Shown here in pieces: positions 22,880 through 32,308 of a stretch of 64,000 nucleotides of DNA (within the stretch, counting starts at the first letter, position 1; each line of letters starts with the position of its first letter). The stretch is from Dactylorhiza incarnata. Its lineage: Eukaryota; Streptophyta; Magnoliopsida; Asparagales; Orchidaceae. The stretch spans positions 8,250,501-8,314,500 of the forward strand of contig JAWHQI010000079.1 in the NCBI GenBank assembly GCA_033032865.1, written 5' to 3'. Made by a program: the position numbers and the translations under genes. The notes under the pieces were generated by a model. The model was given only the letters and a program-made list of their open reading frames with translations, was not told the DNA's origin and did not search any database.

Positions 22880-23960
22880 CTCCTCCGGGCCTCCCAAAAA
22901 TCTGGGCAGGCCATCATCCTGTACCCCTCTACCTGATGGTGCTCACAATAGAGGGGAACCTCATATGCCCTTCGCTTCTTTGTGTCCTCTCTCCTGGCCT
23001 CTCCTGCTGGTTAAAGTTCCTCCTCTCTGGGGAGACTCTTCTTCCTAGAAATTGATGATGGGGCTGACCCACTGACCTCTATGATGGCCTATTAATGGGG
23101 ACCTGGTAGCTCCTCTCTTCCTCCCGACACTCCAGAGCCACTACGGGCCTCCTCTCTTCCCGCCTCCTTGGCCCATCCCTCCTGGGCTCTTCTCTCATCC
23201 TCTTTTTTGGCTTCCTCCTCACCTGCCTTTGGGGCTCCTCCTTCTTTCTGGGCACGGGGACCTTCTCCTCTTCCTCTTCCTCCTCCTCCTCCCTGGTCAG
23301 CTTGGTGAGCTTGGCCGGGAAACTGCGATTTGAGGCCTCCCCATGGAAGAACTTATTGGCCCTTTCAATAAACTCCTCATAGGACATGGCAGGTTCCCAA
23401 CTGATCTCCAGCTTGAAGAGGTCTTCCCTCATGCTGAATGTTAGGGCAAGCTGCAAAGTGAAGCCATCCACTTCCTAGAAGTCTAACACTTCTTCCTGGA
23501 AGCGGTCGATGTGGTTCCCTAATGTCTCACGTGCTCCTTGCACTAGATATAAGAGTGTCATTGCCCCTTCTTCCGCTTCTTTGTCATGGCAAATCGCATC
23601 ATCACTCCCCGACAAAGATCTTCAAAGCAGTAGATGGAACCTGTTTCCAGCTGGTGGAACCAGTCTCTGTACTTTCCTCGAAAAGTGATGGCGAAGAGCC
23701 TACACTTGAAGACATCCGACATGGTTCGGATAGAGACTACATCCTCGAACCACTGGAGATGATAGATAGGATCATCCCTCCTAGAATAGAAACTCATCAC
23801 CGGCTCTCTAAATCCCTCCGGCATGGGAGCAGCAAGAATCTCCTCACAGAATAGGCTCCTCCCACCTAATAGGAGACAATCTCTGGTCTGGCGAGAAGCT
23901 CCTCCATACTCTTCGTAAGGGCGAGTATCACGAGATCTTGCCTGGTCATCCACCTCGCGT
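22880..23960 (-). pseudogene. gag: Tat gag of B
   Basis: Minus frame 23953-23558 has DDQARSRDTRPYEEYGG, PMPEGFREPVMSFYSRRDD, HLQWFEDVVSIRTMSDVFK, GKYRDWFHQLETGSI and CRGVMMRFAMTKKRKK, a contiguous Ty3-type capsid domain. Frame 23471-23079 continues with LALTFSMREDLFKLEIS, ERANKFFHGEAS, a run of nine Glu and a basic Arg/Lys tail. Near 22930 EHHQVEG and CPDFWEARR mark the Cys/His motif. The two frames are separated by a short broken stretch. A homologous gag lies in A. Confidence 0.88.
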
Positions 23961-24124
23961 AATTGAATTCCCTACGAGCTCTGTTGATTGAACTGTGGAC
24001 TCCTTGGTCACCTCCTCCTCCATGGGATCCTTCCCTGCTAGCCGAGTGTACAGCCCTGAATTTGCCGAGTGTTTTTCCGAGACCCAGGAGTCATTTAGAA
24101 CATTGTGTGGTAACATAGGCCCAG

Positions 24125-24540
24125 GCAGGAAGAGTTGGGGCAGAAGGGGGCGAGCAGGGTGGGAGCCAGCCCCCTGGCTCGCCCCAGAGCCCTTAGGGGG
24201 CGAGCCGGGAGGGGGTCAGGCCCCTGGCTCGCCCCAGAGCCCTTAGGGGGCGAGTCGGGAGGGGGCCCAGCCCCCTGGCTCGCCCCAGAGCCCTTAGGGG
24301 GCAAACCGGGAGGGGGCCAAGCCCCTGGCTCGCCCAGAGCCCTTAGGGGCAAGCTGGGAGGGGGCCAAGCCACTGCCTCGCCCCAGAGCCCTTAGGGGGC
24401 GAGCCGGGAGGGGGCCCAAGCCCCTGGCTCATCCCATAGCCCTTAGGGGGCGAGCCTGGAGGGGTCCTAAGCCCCTGGCTCGCCCCAGAACCCTTAGGGG
24501 GCGAGCCAGCAGGGGGCCAGCCCCCTGGCTCACCCCAGCT
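24125..24540 (+). repeat. 51-bp GC-rich tandem repeats in the H U3 (5' LTR)
   Basis: About eight units, each with GGCTCGCCCC, AGAGCCCTTA, GGGGGCGAGC and GGGAGGGGG. GCTCGCCCC and GGGGCGAGC are reverse complements, so each unit can fold on itself. The same array is at 39060-39450, and a related in-frame array lies in gag (34426-34690). Confidence 0.9.
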
Positions 24541-24670
24541 CCAAAGTAGGAGGCGGTCTGCGTTTAGCATCTCAGAACAGCGGGACTTGGCTATCCGCAG
24601 CCACTTCCGGGGGTATGTTGGTATTTTTAGGGACCGGTTTTTGGTTATTTGCAGCCCAACTTCAGAAATC

Positions 24671-24680
24671 CTATAAATAG
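24671..24680 (+). promoter_or_regulatory. TATA box of the H LTR
   Basis: CTATAAATAG between the repeat array and a CT-rich leader; the same at 39584-39593 in the 3' LTR. Confidence 0.75.
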
Positions 24681-24990
24681 GACCAAGGGGGCATCATTTG
24701 GAGGCAAGGTCATTCTTGGCTAGCTCTCTCCCTCTCTCTCCCTCCCCAAGTCTCTCTAGTGGGTGAGGAGAGCCTCTAGTGGTGCCCAAGCTTAGTAGTG
24801 GCTTGGGAGGGGAAGTTCCTAAGGGGCTTTCGGGTATGTGGCAGGACCTCCCCACTAAGCCCTTGGTCTAGTCCATAGTTCCTCAACCTTCAACCTAGAG
24901 CTCTCCCTTGGGGGGAGTAAGGGTTGGTCGCCCCTCATCTCGGTGAGGGCCCCGAATTCCACAGAGGCTGAGAAATCAGTTTCAACATTT

Positions 24991-25004
24991 TGGTGCGGTG
25001 AGCG
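24991..25004 (+). promoter_or_regulatory. Primer-binding site of H
   Basis: TGGTGCGGTGAGCG three bases after the LTR end, matching the Tat elements A and B. Confidence 0.75.
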
Positions 25005-25035
25005 TGGAGTGTGACCGATTCAAGAAACTCTCAAG

Positions 25036-25291
25036 ATGAGCTCCATGGCTGGAGGTGGAGGATCCGACCCAGGTCGCTCGCAGCCCCCGGTGGCTGGGGT
25101 GATGTTGGAGATGTTCGAAAATTTCAAGCAAGAGGTCTCACAGACCTTCCAGGTTGCTTTCGCCAAGATAGTCGGAGGCAGAAGAAGAGATGGTCCAGAG
25201 GTTCCGCCCCGGCAGATGGTCGAGGGAACTTTCGGCCAACAGTCCAGGGAAGGGGTACCGGTGGGGGGGAGTGGGGAGGTTCCATACCCCA
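25036..25291 (+). pseudogene. gag: N-terminal part of the H gag, split by D
   Basis: Starts at the first ATG after the primer site and leader (MSSMAGGGGSDPGRSQPP), followed by MLEMFENFKQEVSQTFQVAF, an amphipathic stretch, and a basic/Pro/Gly-rich region. It is cut after residue 85 by insertion D. Past D the same frame enters the 51-bp repeats. It resembles the N-terminal tip of Tat gag proteins by position and composition; a full capsid domain is missing. Confidence 0.6.
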
Positions 25292-26307
25292 TGTAACACC
25301 CTCGTCCGTTAAGAAGCATATTGCAGAAGGTCCGGTCGGGGCCCCACGCAATATACTACAAAACAAACGGAAACGTCACTTAATTGAATATGCAACGACA
25401 CTATACCACGAAGCCTAACTCAGAGCATCTATGCGGAAGTAAAAGAGAGAGAGACAGAATTATAAACCACAAGACCCGAACTCGGGTATGTCCACTTCTA
25501 TTAACTTGGAATAAAATGTTTTACAACACACAAAAGAGGCACGACGACCTTACAGTTTACCAACATCGGCGCGCAGGCCGGCCATACATGAAAACAGAAG
25601 AAAGGACAAAAGGCCTTCAAGGGCCGCAGCAGCGCAGGGGCTTCAGCCCGCCAAGGTCCCGCTCGGTCCAGCTCCTGTACAACAAGCCCACCAAAGACGG
25701 TGGAAAAACAGGGCAACGGTCAGCTAAAGCTGACCAAGTTATAACGACCCCACCCCTTCGAGGGGGTGGCAGTTCTAAACGTCCCTGCAAAACAGTCTCA
25801 ACAGTATATATATATATATAAGAGTGCGACTAGACGAGCCCACAGCATTTCATACATATGCAACAACAGAAACGTGGGAATGGCCCCCCACGTCCGGTGC
25901 TCTCAGGCACTCTTTGGTGTACTTCCGCCTTCCACCACCATCCACTCTTGATGGCTTTGCCCTTCGAGGCTAAAGTCGGTGGCATGAATACCAGGGCTCC
26001 CCCGTGCTTTAATTGTGAACATAACGTAGTCCGAAGACTCTGTCCCATTGCCTCCCGACATGCTGTCCGAGGCTTACTAATCAGGTGCTGCAATGGTGCG
26101 GTTTCAGGTTTGCCAAATGTCCGTTGTTCACAGCTCTCGTTGTACAACACGAAAAGCGGGTATGGCGTCCCTTCAGCCCAGGTATTCTCAATTAGCAGGC
26201 TCCATGGGCCGCTAAGTCAACCACCAGGACACCCCCACAGGTCGGGTACACCGGCCTCAGGTCCCCTCAACAGGTGGGCACAACAACATCACTAGAACTT
26301 AGTCTGG

Positions 26308-26517
26308 GAAGCTGTCGCCCAGGCGACATTCACTGTCGCCAGCGACAGTGCACAAACCCTAATTTGGCTTCTAGCTGTGGGTGCTTCCCGGGGCACACCC
26401 CCAGGCATTGCTGCACATGCAGTAGCACTCCCACTGCCTTAGAACACCCAAATTCACTAGAACCCAATTTTGGGAAGCTGTCGCCCAGGCGACAGTCACT
26501 GTCGCGCCAGCGACAGT
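26308..26517. repeat. GTCGCC/GGCGAC palindromes, inner cluster in the D LTR
   Basis: Two blocks of facing half-sites (CTGTCGCCCAGGCGACA and CTGTCGC..GCGACAG) about 160 bp apart. The same lie at about 33327-33530 in the other LTR. Confidence 0.85.
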
Positions 26518-27206
26518 TGGACAGAACTCCATTTCTGCCTTTTAACTTCGGGTGCTCCCCGGGGCACACCCCTGGGCGTTGTTGCGCATGCAGTAGCACC
26601 CTCTAGCCCTACGAGGCAAGTATAACAACGCGGGGTTTTTCCCCGGCACGCACAATACCACAAAGTATCACCAATCCGGACGAACCGTCTCGGATGGGCT
26701 TCACATAGCGCGCCTACGTCCATCTCACGCGTGGACTCTACATGAATGCAAGCTTTGACGGGGATAACATGAATCGACCCGTCGGAGGCCACGACCTCAC
26801 CCTTTTGGGTAGGGGCCTCAACGATGCAAGGGAAAGGACTAAGGCATGTCTAAAAGAGGGTAGAAAAGTTCGTTCCCTTAAACGCCGCTTTGAACTCATG
26901 GCTCGACGTTCCATACGGATGGAAAGGAGCGCCTTGCCCTCCTCTACGCGTAGCCACCAACTTTGAAGGGATCGGATGAGTGTAGCTCCTCCAAACCCAA
27001 GCTCCAAGCTAGGGTTTACTATTCCTTCTTCTTCTCCAAGCTTCTCTCTCTCTCTCTCTCCAAAATAAAGCCTTAAGGAAAATAATGAAAAGAGGGGGAT
27101 TTTCGGCCTTCTAAGCTGCCACCGAGCCTCCCAAGCCAAAACCAGCCCCCAAAGTCAATAAGCAATCAATGCCCTTGATTTCGGCCACAAAGTCCAACTT
27201 TGAGAT

Positions 27207-27366
27207 GTCGCCGGGCGACAGCCATTGTCGCCTGGGCGACAGCGTTATGAACCGACTTTGACCAGCCAGCAACACTACTGCATGACCCCAGTCACCTTGT
27301 CGACAGCGTTAGCCGCCTCCCAACAACGCTATCGCCGGGCGACAGCCACTGTCGCCTGGGCGACAA
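27207..27366. repeat. GTCGCC/GGCGAC palindromes, outer cluster at the start of U3 of D
   Basis: Units GTCGCCGGGCGACAG and TGTCGCCTGGGCGACA occur twice, separated by about 100 bp, within about 200 bp of the minus-strand LTR start. Repeated at 34215-34375 in the 5' LTR. Confidence 0.85.
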
Positions 27367-27411
27367 CGTTAAGAACTCCAGAAATTTACCTTCCTGATTT
27401 GGGGTCTTACA

Positions 27412-27430
27412 ACCCTCCCCTCCTTATATA
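27412..27430 (-). promoter_or_regulatory. Polypurine tract of D
   Basis: On the minus strand AAGGAGGGGAGGGTTG runs up to the 3' LTR start TGTAAGACC. Confidence 0.85.
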
Positions 27431-27514
27431 AATTTCATCCCGAAATTTTATAAAAATACACATATATACATATATATCAAAAAGTCTTTACACAAAGGGG
27501 AAAAGAGATAAACG

Positions 27515-28890
27515 TCACCGAAACAGCTCGGGGAACTCCTCCATCATGGTCTGCTCACGCTCCCATGAGAGCTCCTCGCGACCGCAGTTGTCCCAACGGA
27601 CCTTTACCATACGGATCGCCCTGTTCCGCAACTGACGCACCTCAGCATCCTCGATGCTAACGGGCCTGGCCGCCGTCTTAAGCCCACAATCCACGGGCAC
27701 CTGAACCGCCGCGACCACCTGCGTAGGCTCTTGCACTGCCTTCCGCAATACGGAGATGTGGAATACATCGTGTAGCCCGCTCAGTTCCGCCGATAGCGCA
27801 AGCCTATAAGCCGCCTCGCCGACGCGCTCGATGATCTCAAAAGGTCCAAGGTATCTCGGACTCAGCTTTTTCAAGCGCCAAATCCTGGACACGCCCTTGA
27901 ATGGCCTGATCTTCAAGTAAACCCAATCGCCAATGGCGAACTGGACGTCGCGGTGCTTCGCATTATAGTACTTCGCCTGCCTATCCTGCGCAACCAAAAG
28001 CCTCTCCCGGATCAAACGCACCGTCGAAGTCGCCTCTTCGACGTCTTTCCTCTTGAAGAGCTTCGTCTCGCCCGTTTCCGCCCAAGCTAAGGGAGTGCGG
28101 CACTTCCTGCCATAGAGGGCCTCGAAAGGAGCCATCTGAATACTCGCCTGATAGTTGTTGTTGTACGCGAACTCAACAAGAAAGAGGTGATCTTCCCACC
28201 CCTTGCCAAAATCCAGGACGCACATCCGGAGCATGTCTTCCATCGTCCTGTTGGTACGCTCAGTTTGGCGATCCGTCTGAGGATGAAAGGCCGTGCTAAA
28301 CTGCAGCTTCGTACCCAAAAGACGGTTGACTAGCCTCCAGTCGCTCGAAGTAAAGCGTCCATCACGATCACTGACGATGCTACGGGGCACACCGTGCAGT
28401 CGCACTATAGAATCAACATACAACTTCGCCAATTTCTCCACCGAGTCATCCCTCCGGTTGGGGATAAAGTGCGCCATCTTCGTCAGCCGGTCAACGACTA
28501 CCCAGATGGCATCGTTCCCGCTCTGCGACCTCGGCAGTCCATGCACGAAATCCATGGAAATGTCATCAAACTTCCACTCCGGAACAGGCAATGACTGCAA
28601 AAAGCCACCGGGCTTCTGACATTCCGCCTTCACTAGCGCACAAGTGTGGCACTTGGCCACGTAGTGAGCGATGTCCCTCTTCATACCCGGCCACCAGAAA
28701 AGGACCTTCATGTCCTTATACATCTTCGTGCTCCCCGGATGAACTGAATACCTGGTACGATGCGCCTCGTACATCAACTCATCGCGTAGCTCACCCACCT
28801 TGGGGACGCACAAACGGTCACCTCTCCACAGCAACCCGTCTCGAACCTGAAACTGGGCATCCGGCCCAACCACCAGCATCCTCCGCGTAG
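27515..28890 (-). pseudogene. pol: Chromovirus integrase of D
   Basis: An open 454-codon frame on the minus strand. HHCC zinc region: HRTRYSVHPGSTKMYKDMK..WWPGM..CHTCALVKAEC. Core: ISMDFVHGLPRS (first Asp), IVSDRDGRFTSSDW (second Asp) and FHPQTDRQTERTNRTMEDML (Glu), so the DDE triad is present. Then RKCRTPLAW, GDWVYLKIRPFKG, KLSPRYLGPFEI (GPY/F module) and a C-terminal chromodomain-like end (VKVRWDNCGREELSWERE, MEEFPELF). Chromovirus integrases use this end to target chromatin. The frame differs from that of RNase H because of a one-base shift near 28850, so it cannot be made as a polyprotein. Confidence 0.94.
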
Positions 28891-30251
28891 CGCTTTAAAC
28901 TCGGATCAAGTTCAAAAGCCCGGCGGACTCTATCTGCGAGGTCGTACTGCACCTCAGTCCAACTCAAACAGGCACCGGCACCGCCCCTCTTCTCTACGCA
29001 AGAAATACTCAAGGCCTCCAGGTCACGTATCAGGTGCTCATCATGCATCTGAATCCAGTTGGCCTGCGCTGGAGCCCTGCGACTGAGTGCATCTGCAACA
29101 ACATTCCCCTTCCTGGGAGTGTAGTGGATCTCGAAGGTGAAGTCCCCCAGGAACTCCATCCACCTCTGCTGCCGCATATTCAGCCCTTTCTGCGTCAGAA
29201 GTTACTTCAGGCTCTTATGGTCCGTGAAGATATTGATCTTCAATCCATACACATAATGCCGCCATAGCTTCAGGGCAAATATCACGGCCGCCAACTCCAA
29301 GTCGTGGACCGGATAATTCCGCTCGTGCACCTTCAGCTGGCGAGAGCCATACGCTATAACCTTGTCATGCTGCTGCAGAACGCAGCCAAGGCCGCTCCCA
29401 GAAGCGTTGGTGTAGATCTCGTAGCCCTCCGTGCCGCAAGGCAAACATAAGATCGGAGCCGTCGTAAGCTGCCGCTTCAACTCCTCGAAAGCCTGCGCAC
29501 ACGCGGGCGTCCAAATGAACTCCTGCATCTTCCGTGTCAGCGTCGTAAGAGGCAGCGCGATCCGGGAGAAGTTCTCTACGAAGCGCCTGGAATAACCGGC
29601 CAGCCCGAGGAAGCTACGGACCTCCGCTACAGAAGAAAGGACAGGCCACTCCCTGATGGCCGAAACCTTCACCGGATCTACCGCCACACCCGAACCACTA
29701 ACCACATGGCCCAAGAACGCCACGGAAGGAAGCCAGAACTCGCACTTCGAGAACTTGGCATACAACCGGTTCCTCCTCAGAACCTCCAAAACTACTCGTA
29801 GGTGATCACTGTGCTCCTCCTAGGACTGAGAGTAGACTAGTATGTCATCCAGGAAGACGACCACAAACCGGTCGAGGTACTCTCGGAAAGTCCGGTGCAT
29901 CAAGTCCATAAACACCGAAGGCGCATTAGACAACCCAAACGGCATCACGGTGAACTCATACTGCCCATACCTCGTACTGAAGGCAGTCTTCGGGATATCG
30001 CACTCCCTGATCCGCACCTGATAATAGCCGGACTTCAAGTCCAGCTTCGAGTATACTGTCGAACCAACGAGCTGGTCGAACAAATCATCTATCCTCGGAA
30101 GAGGATACTTGTTCTTCTCCGCCAGCTTGTTCAGCTCCCGATAGTCGATGCAAAGCCGCAGGCTACCGTCCTTCTTTTTGACAAAGAGGACCGGTGCACT
30201 CCAAGGTGAGGAACTCGGACGCACGTAGCCCTGCTCAAGAAGCTCCTGCAT
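28818..30251 (-). pseudogene. pol: Chromovirus reverse transcriptase and RNase H of D
   Basis: [76 protein letters not shown] and the catalytic [10 protein letters not shown]. Then [32 protein letters not shown] and RNase H with [29 protein letters not shown] and FTDHKSLK. Premature stops: TAG at 30252-30254 (relatives have Gln), TAG just upstream of 29789 (relatives have Glu) and TAA just upstream of 29177 (relatives have Tyr in KSLKYL). The first RNase H catalytic Asp (usually S/T-D-A-S) is Asn here. Confidence 0.94.
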
Positions 30252-30889
30252 CTAGAGCTTCAACTCCGCCAACTCTTTCGGAGCCATACGATACGGCGAG
30301 CGGGCCACAGGCTTAGCGCCTGGCACCAACTCAATCGTGAAATCTATCTCCCGCTGCGGTGGAGCACCGGGGAGCTCGCTCGGGAACACATCGGGGAACT
30401 CTGCTACTACTGGAACATCTACTAGGCTGGGCCTCGACGTTGAAGCCTCCACAAGAGCAAAGAATAACTCCGCTCCCTGTCGCACTGCCTTGGACACCTG
30501 GAGAGCAGACATCAGCATCTTGCTCGATCCGCGCATGCCCGCAAAGACCGTCTCACGACCGGCACCTTGCCCAAACCTCACCTCCTTGGTGGTGCAATCG
30601 ATACACGCACGCTGTTCCGACAGCCAGTCCATACCGAAGATAACATCGAACTCAACCAGGGGGAGTAACGATGCCTTCAGGTCATACTCCCGACTACCAA
30701 CTAGAACCTTTACGTAGCAACTCCTCTCCACACGCATCGAATATCCATTCGGCAGTAGGACCTCCAGTCCATCTGCAGAAGCAATCGATAGCGCACCAAT
30801 ACGTTGGACGAGGTCCGACGATAAGAAGGAGTGCGAAGCCCCAGTATCGAAAAGCGCTCTCGCAGGGACGCCTAAAACATTTACATAGC
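30252..30889 (-). pseudogene. pol: Chromovirus aspartic protease of D
   Basis: Minus-strand frame from 30889 reads YVNVLGVPARALFDTGASHSF, with the DTGA catalytic block intact, then IGALSIASADGLEV, LPLVEFDVIFGMDWLSE (flap/C-terminal protease signature) and the linker EFPDVFPSELPGAPPQREID leading into RT. It is in a different frame from gag. The two are joined in frame if 30890-30963 is removed as an intron. Ends at the TAG at 30252-30254. Confidence 0.92.
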
Positions 30890-30963
30890 CTACGCCGCCA
30901 ACAAGTTAGCATGAACATTAAAACAGGTGTATAAAACAGTAAAGACTGTATCTTAAATTGTAC
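30890..30963 (-). other. Putative 74-bp spliceosomal intron between gag and protease of D
   Basis: On the minus strand, GTACAATTTAAG starts at 30963 and GGCGTAG ends at 30890 (GT..AG). A CTAAC branch-site consensus lies at 30909-30905, about 16 nt before the 3' splice site. The segment is AT-rich, contains in-frame stops and has a length not divisible by three. Removing it joins the gag frame (ending VVTG) to the protease frame at exactly the usual spacing in related polyproteins. Not proven: translational recoding or a random frameshift could look similar. Confidence 0.6.
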
Positions 30964-32060
30964 CTGTCACGACGTCCTTGGCTTTGATAGCCTCCTGCTG
31001 ATCGAGACTAAAAACTCTGGGCTGCGGTGGAGCCATACGGGAAGCAGTGGACTCAGCTGCCTTCCCCTTCTCAGAATAAGCTGGCCCCGCCTTCTTCTCT
31101 GGCCTTGGAAACCCACTTCGGCAATCCCGAGAGAAATGGCCAGGCTTGCCACAAGTGAAACAAATAAGAGGGCCACGTCCAGATGACGCGCCCGAAGCAG
31201 AGGGAGCTGGCCCAGATACTCGAGCCTTCTTCCAGCGACTCAACCTCCGCAACTTCGTCGCACTCGGCGCTTTGCCCTCCGGCACTGCCTCGACCACAAC
31301 CGCCTTGCCCTTTTCCCTAAGCATGTCCTGCTCAAGGGCTCGGGCTGAACCAACGAGGGTCGTGAAACCCTGCGTCAACGGCCCTGTCAGAAGATGCCGC
31401 AACTCAGTACGCAAACCTCCATAAAACCTATTCACCCTTCTATCCTCATCATCGAAAGAAGTTCCAGCATAGCGCCCGAGGCCGGTGAACTCATGCAAGT
31501 AGTCATCAACCAGTCTACCACCCTGTATTAGAGCCAAGAACTAGTTCTCCATCGCGATCTGCTGCGACTGAGGCGCATACCTTGCGAGGAAGATTCTCGA
31601 GAACTCTTCCATCGTCACATCAACCAGTCGCCTTCCCGCGAACTGGCGCCTCTCAACCTCATCCCACCACCGCCTAGCTTCCTTTTCTAGCAAGAAAGAA
31701 GCAAAGGTCACCTTCTGCGCTTCCTCTGACTGTGTCGCTGTCAGAATTCGCTTCACATGCGACAACCAGTCTTCGGCCTCAGCTGGGGATTCAACCCCGG
31801 TAAACGGAGGAGGTCGAAATCCCAGAAAGTGCTTCAGCTGTTGCTCAGGAGCATGCCTCACTGGGACTTGCTCCACTCTTAGTGGCTCAGGGGCCACCTC
31901 TTGCACTGGCGGTTGGCCTTGCCTTTCAGGCTGTCCATTCAACGCAGCTAGAACGGCTTCAGTAACTAGCCGAACCAACTCAGCAGACGGAGTTGTAGGG
32001 GCCTCAGCAGACCCACTACTCTCATGCACATCACGGGGACGCGACGGTCCCGCTGCACTT
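30964..32060 (-). pseudogene. gag: Chromovirus gag of D
   Basis: No clear ATG: the frame is open back to a TAG near 32070. Motifs: ELVRLVTEAVLAALNG, LGFRPPPFTGVESPAEAEDW, KVTFASFLLEKEARRWWDEV and FSRIFLARYAPQSQQ (Ty3-type capsid domain); after a TAG at 31541-31543, FLALIQGGRLVDDYLHEF, then a basic linker and a CCHC knuckle CFTCGKPGHFSRDC (about 31120-31160), and the tail FSLDQQEAIKAKDVVTG. Encodes the particle-forming protein. Unspliced, it ends at a TAA (30953-30955). Confidence 0.93.
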
Positions 32061-32292
32061 TGAGTGCCCTATACAAGTGCAACACACAGTTAGGCGACAG
32101 CACAGTCGCAACTAACAACAAAAGGAACACTCAGGTTCCAAAATCATGCAATTAATGTTGATTTGTTGTTACATTTTATTCCTAAGTGGACATTTTTGGG
32201 TTTATTTTACGTCTCAACGGTAGCGCACACACGTGCTCACCACCCCTTAAAAGAATTCGTCCATGAATTCTATAGAAGGATACGGAACCTTA

Positions 32293-32305
32293 GAAGCTGA
32301 TACCA
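32293..32305 (-). promoter_or_regulatory. Primer-binding site of D
   Basis: Minus strand TGGTATCAGCTTC, three bases after the 5' LTR end; complementary to the 3' end of initiator-Met tRNA in its first nine bases. Confidence 0.85.
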
Positions 32306-32308
32306 ATT

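Larger units (their letters stand above)
24047..24987 (+). repeat. 5' LTR of H (941 bp)
   Basis: TGTACAGCCCTGAATT to GTTTCAACA; matches 38958-39901. The U3 carries about eight 51-bp GC-rich repeats, followed by a TATA box at 24671-24680. Confidence 0.93.
25292..27411 (-). repeat. 3' LTR of D (2120 bp)
   Basis: Plus TGTAACACCC to GGTCTTACA, matching 32309-34420. A minus-strand TATA-rich stretch (TATATATATA, 25804-25820) is the best promoter candidate. TGTCGCC/GGCGACA palindromes occur in two clusters at 26308-26517 and 27207-27366. Confidence 0.95.

Noticed and set aside
24135..24570. Pro/Gly-rich frames on both strands
   Set aside because: Translation of the 51-bp U3 repeats on both strands; the same in the other H LTR.
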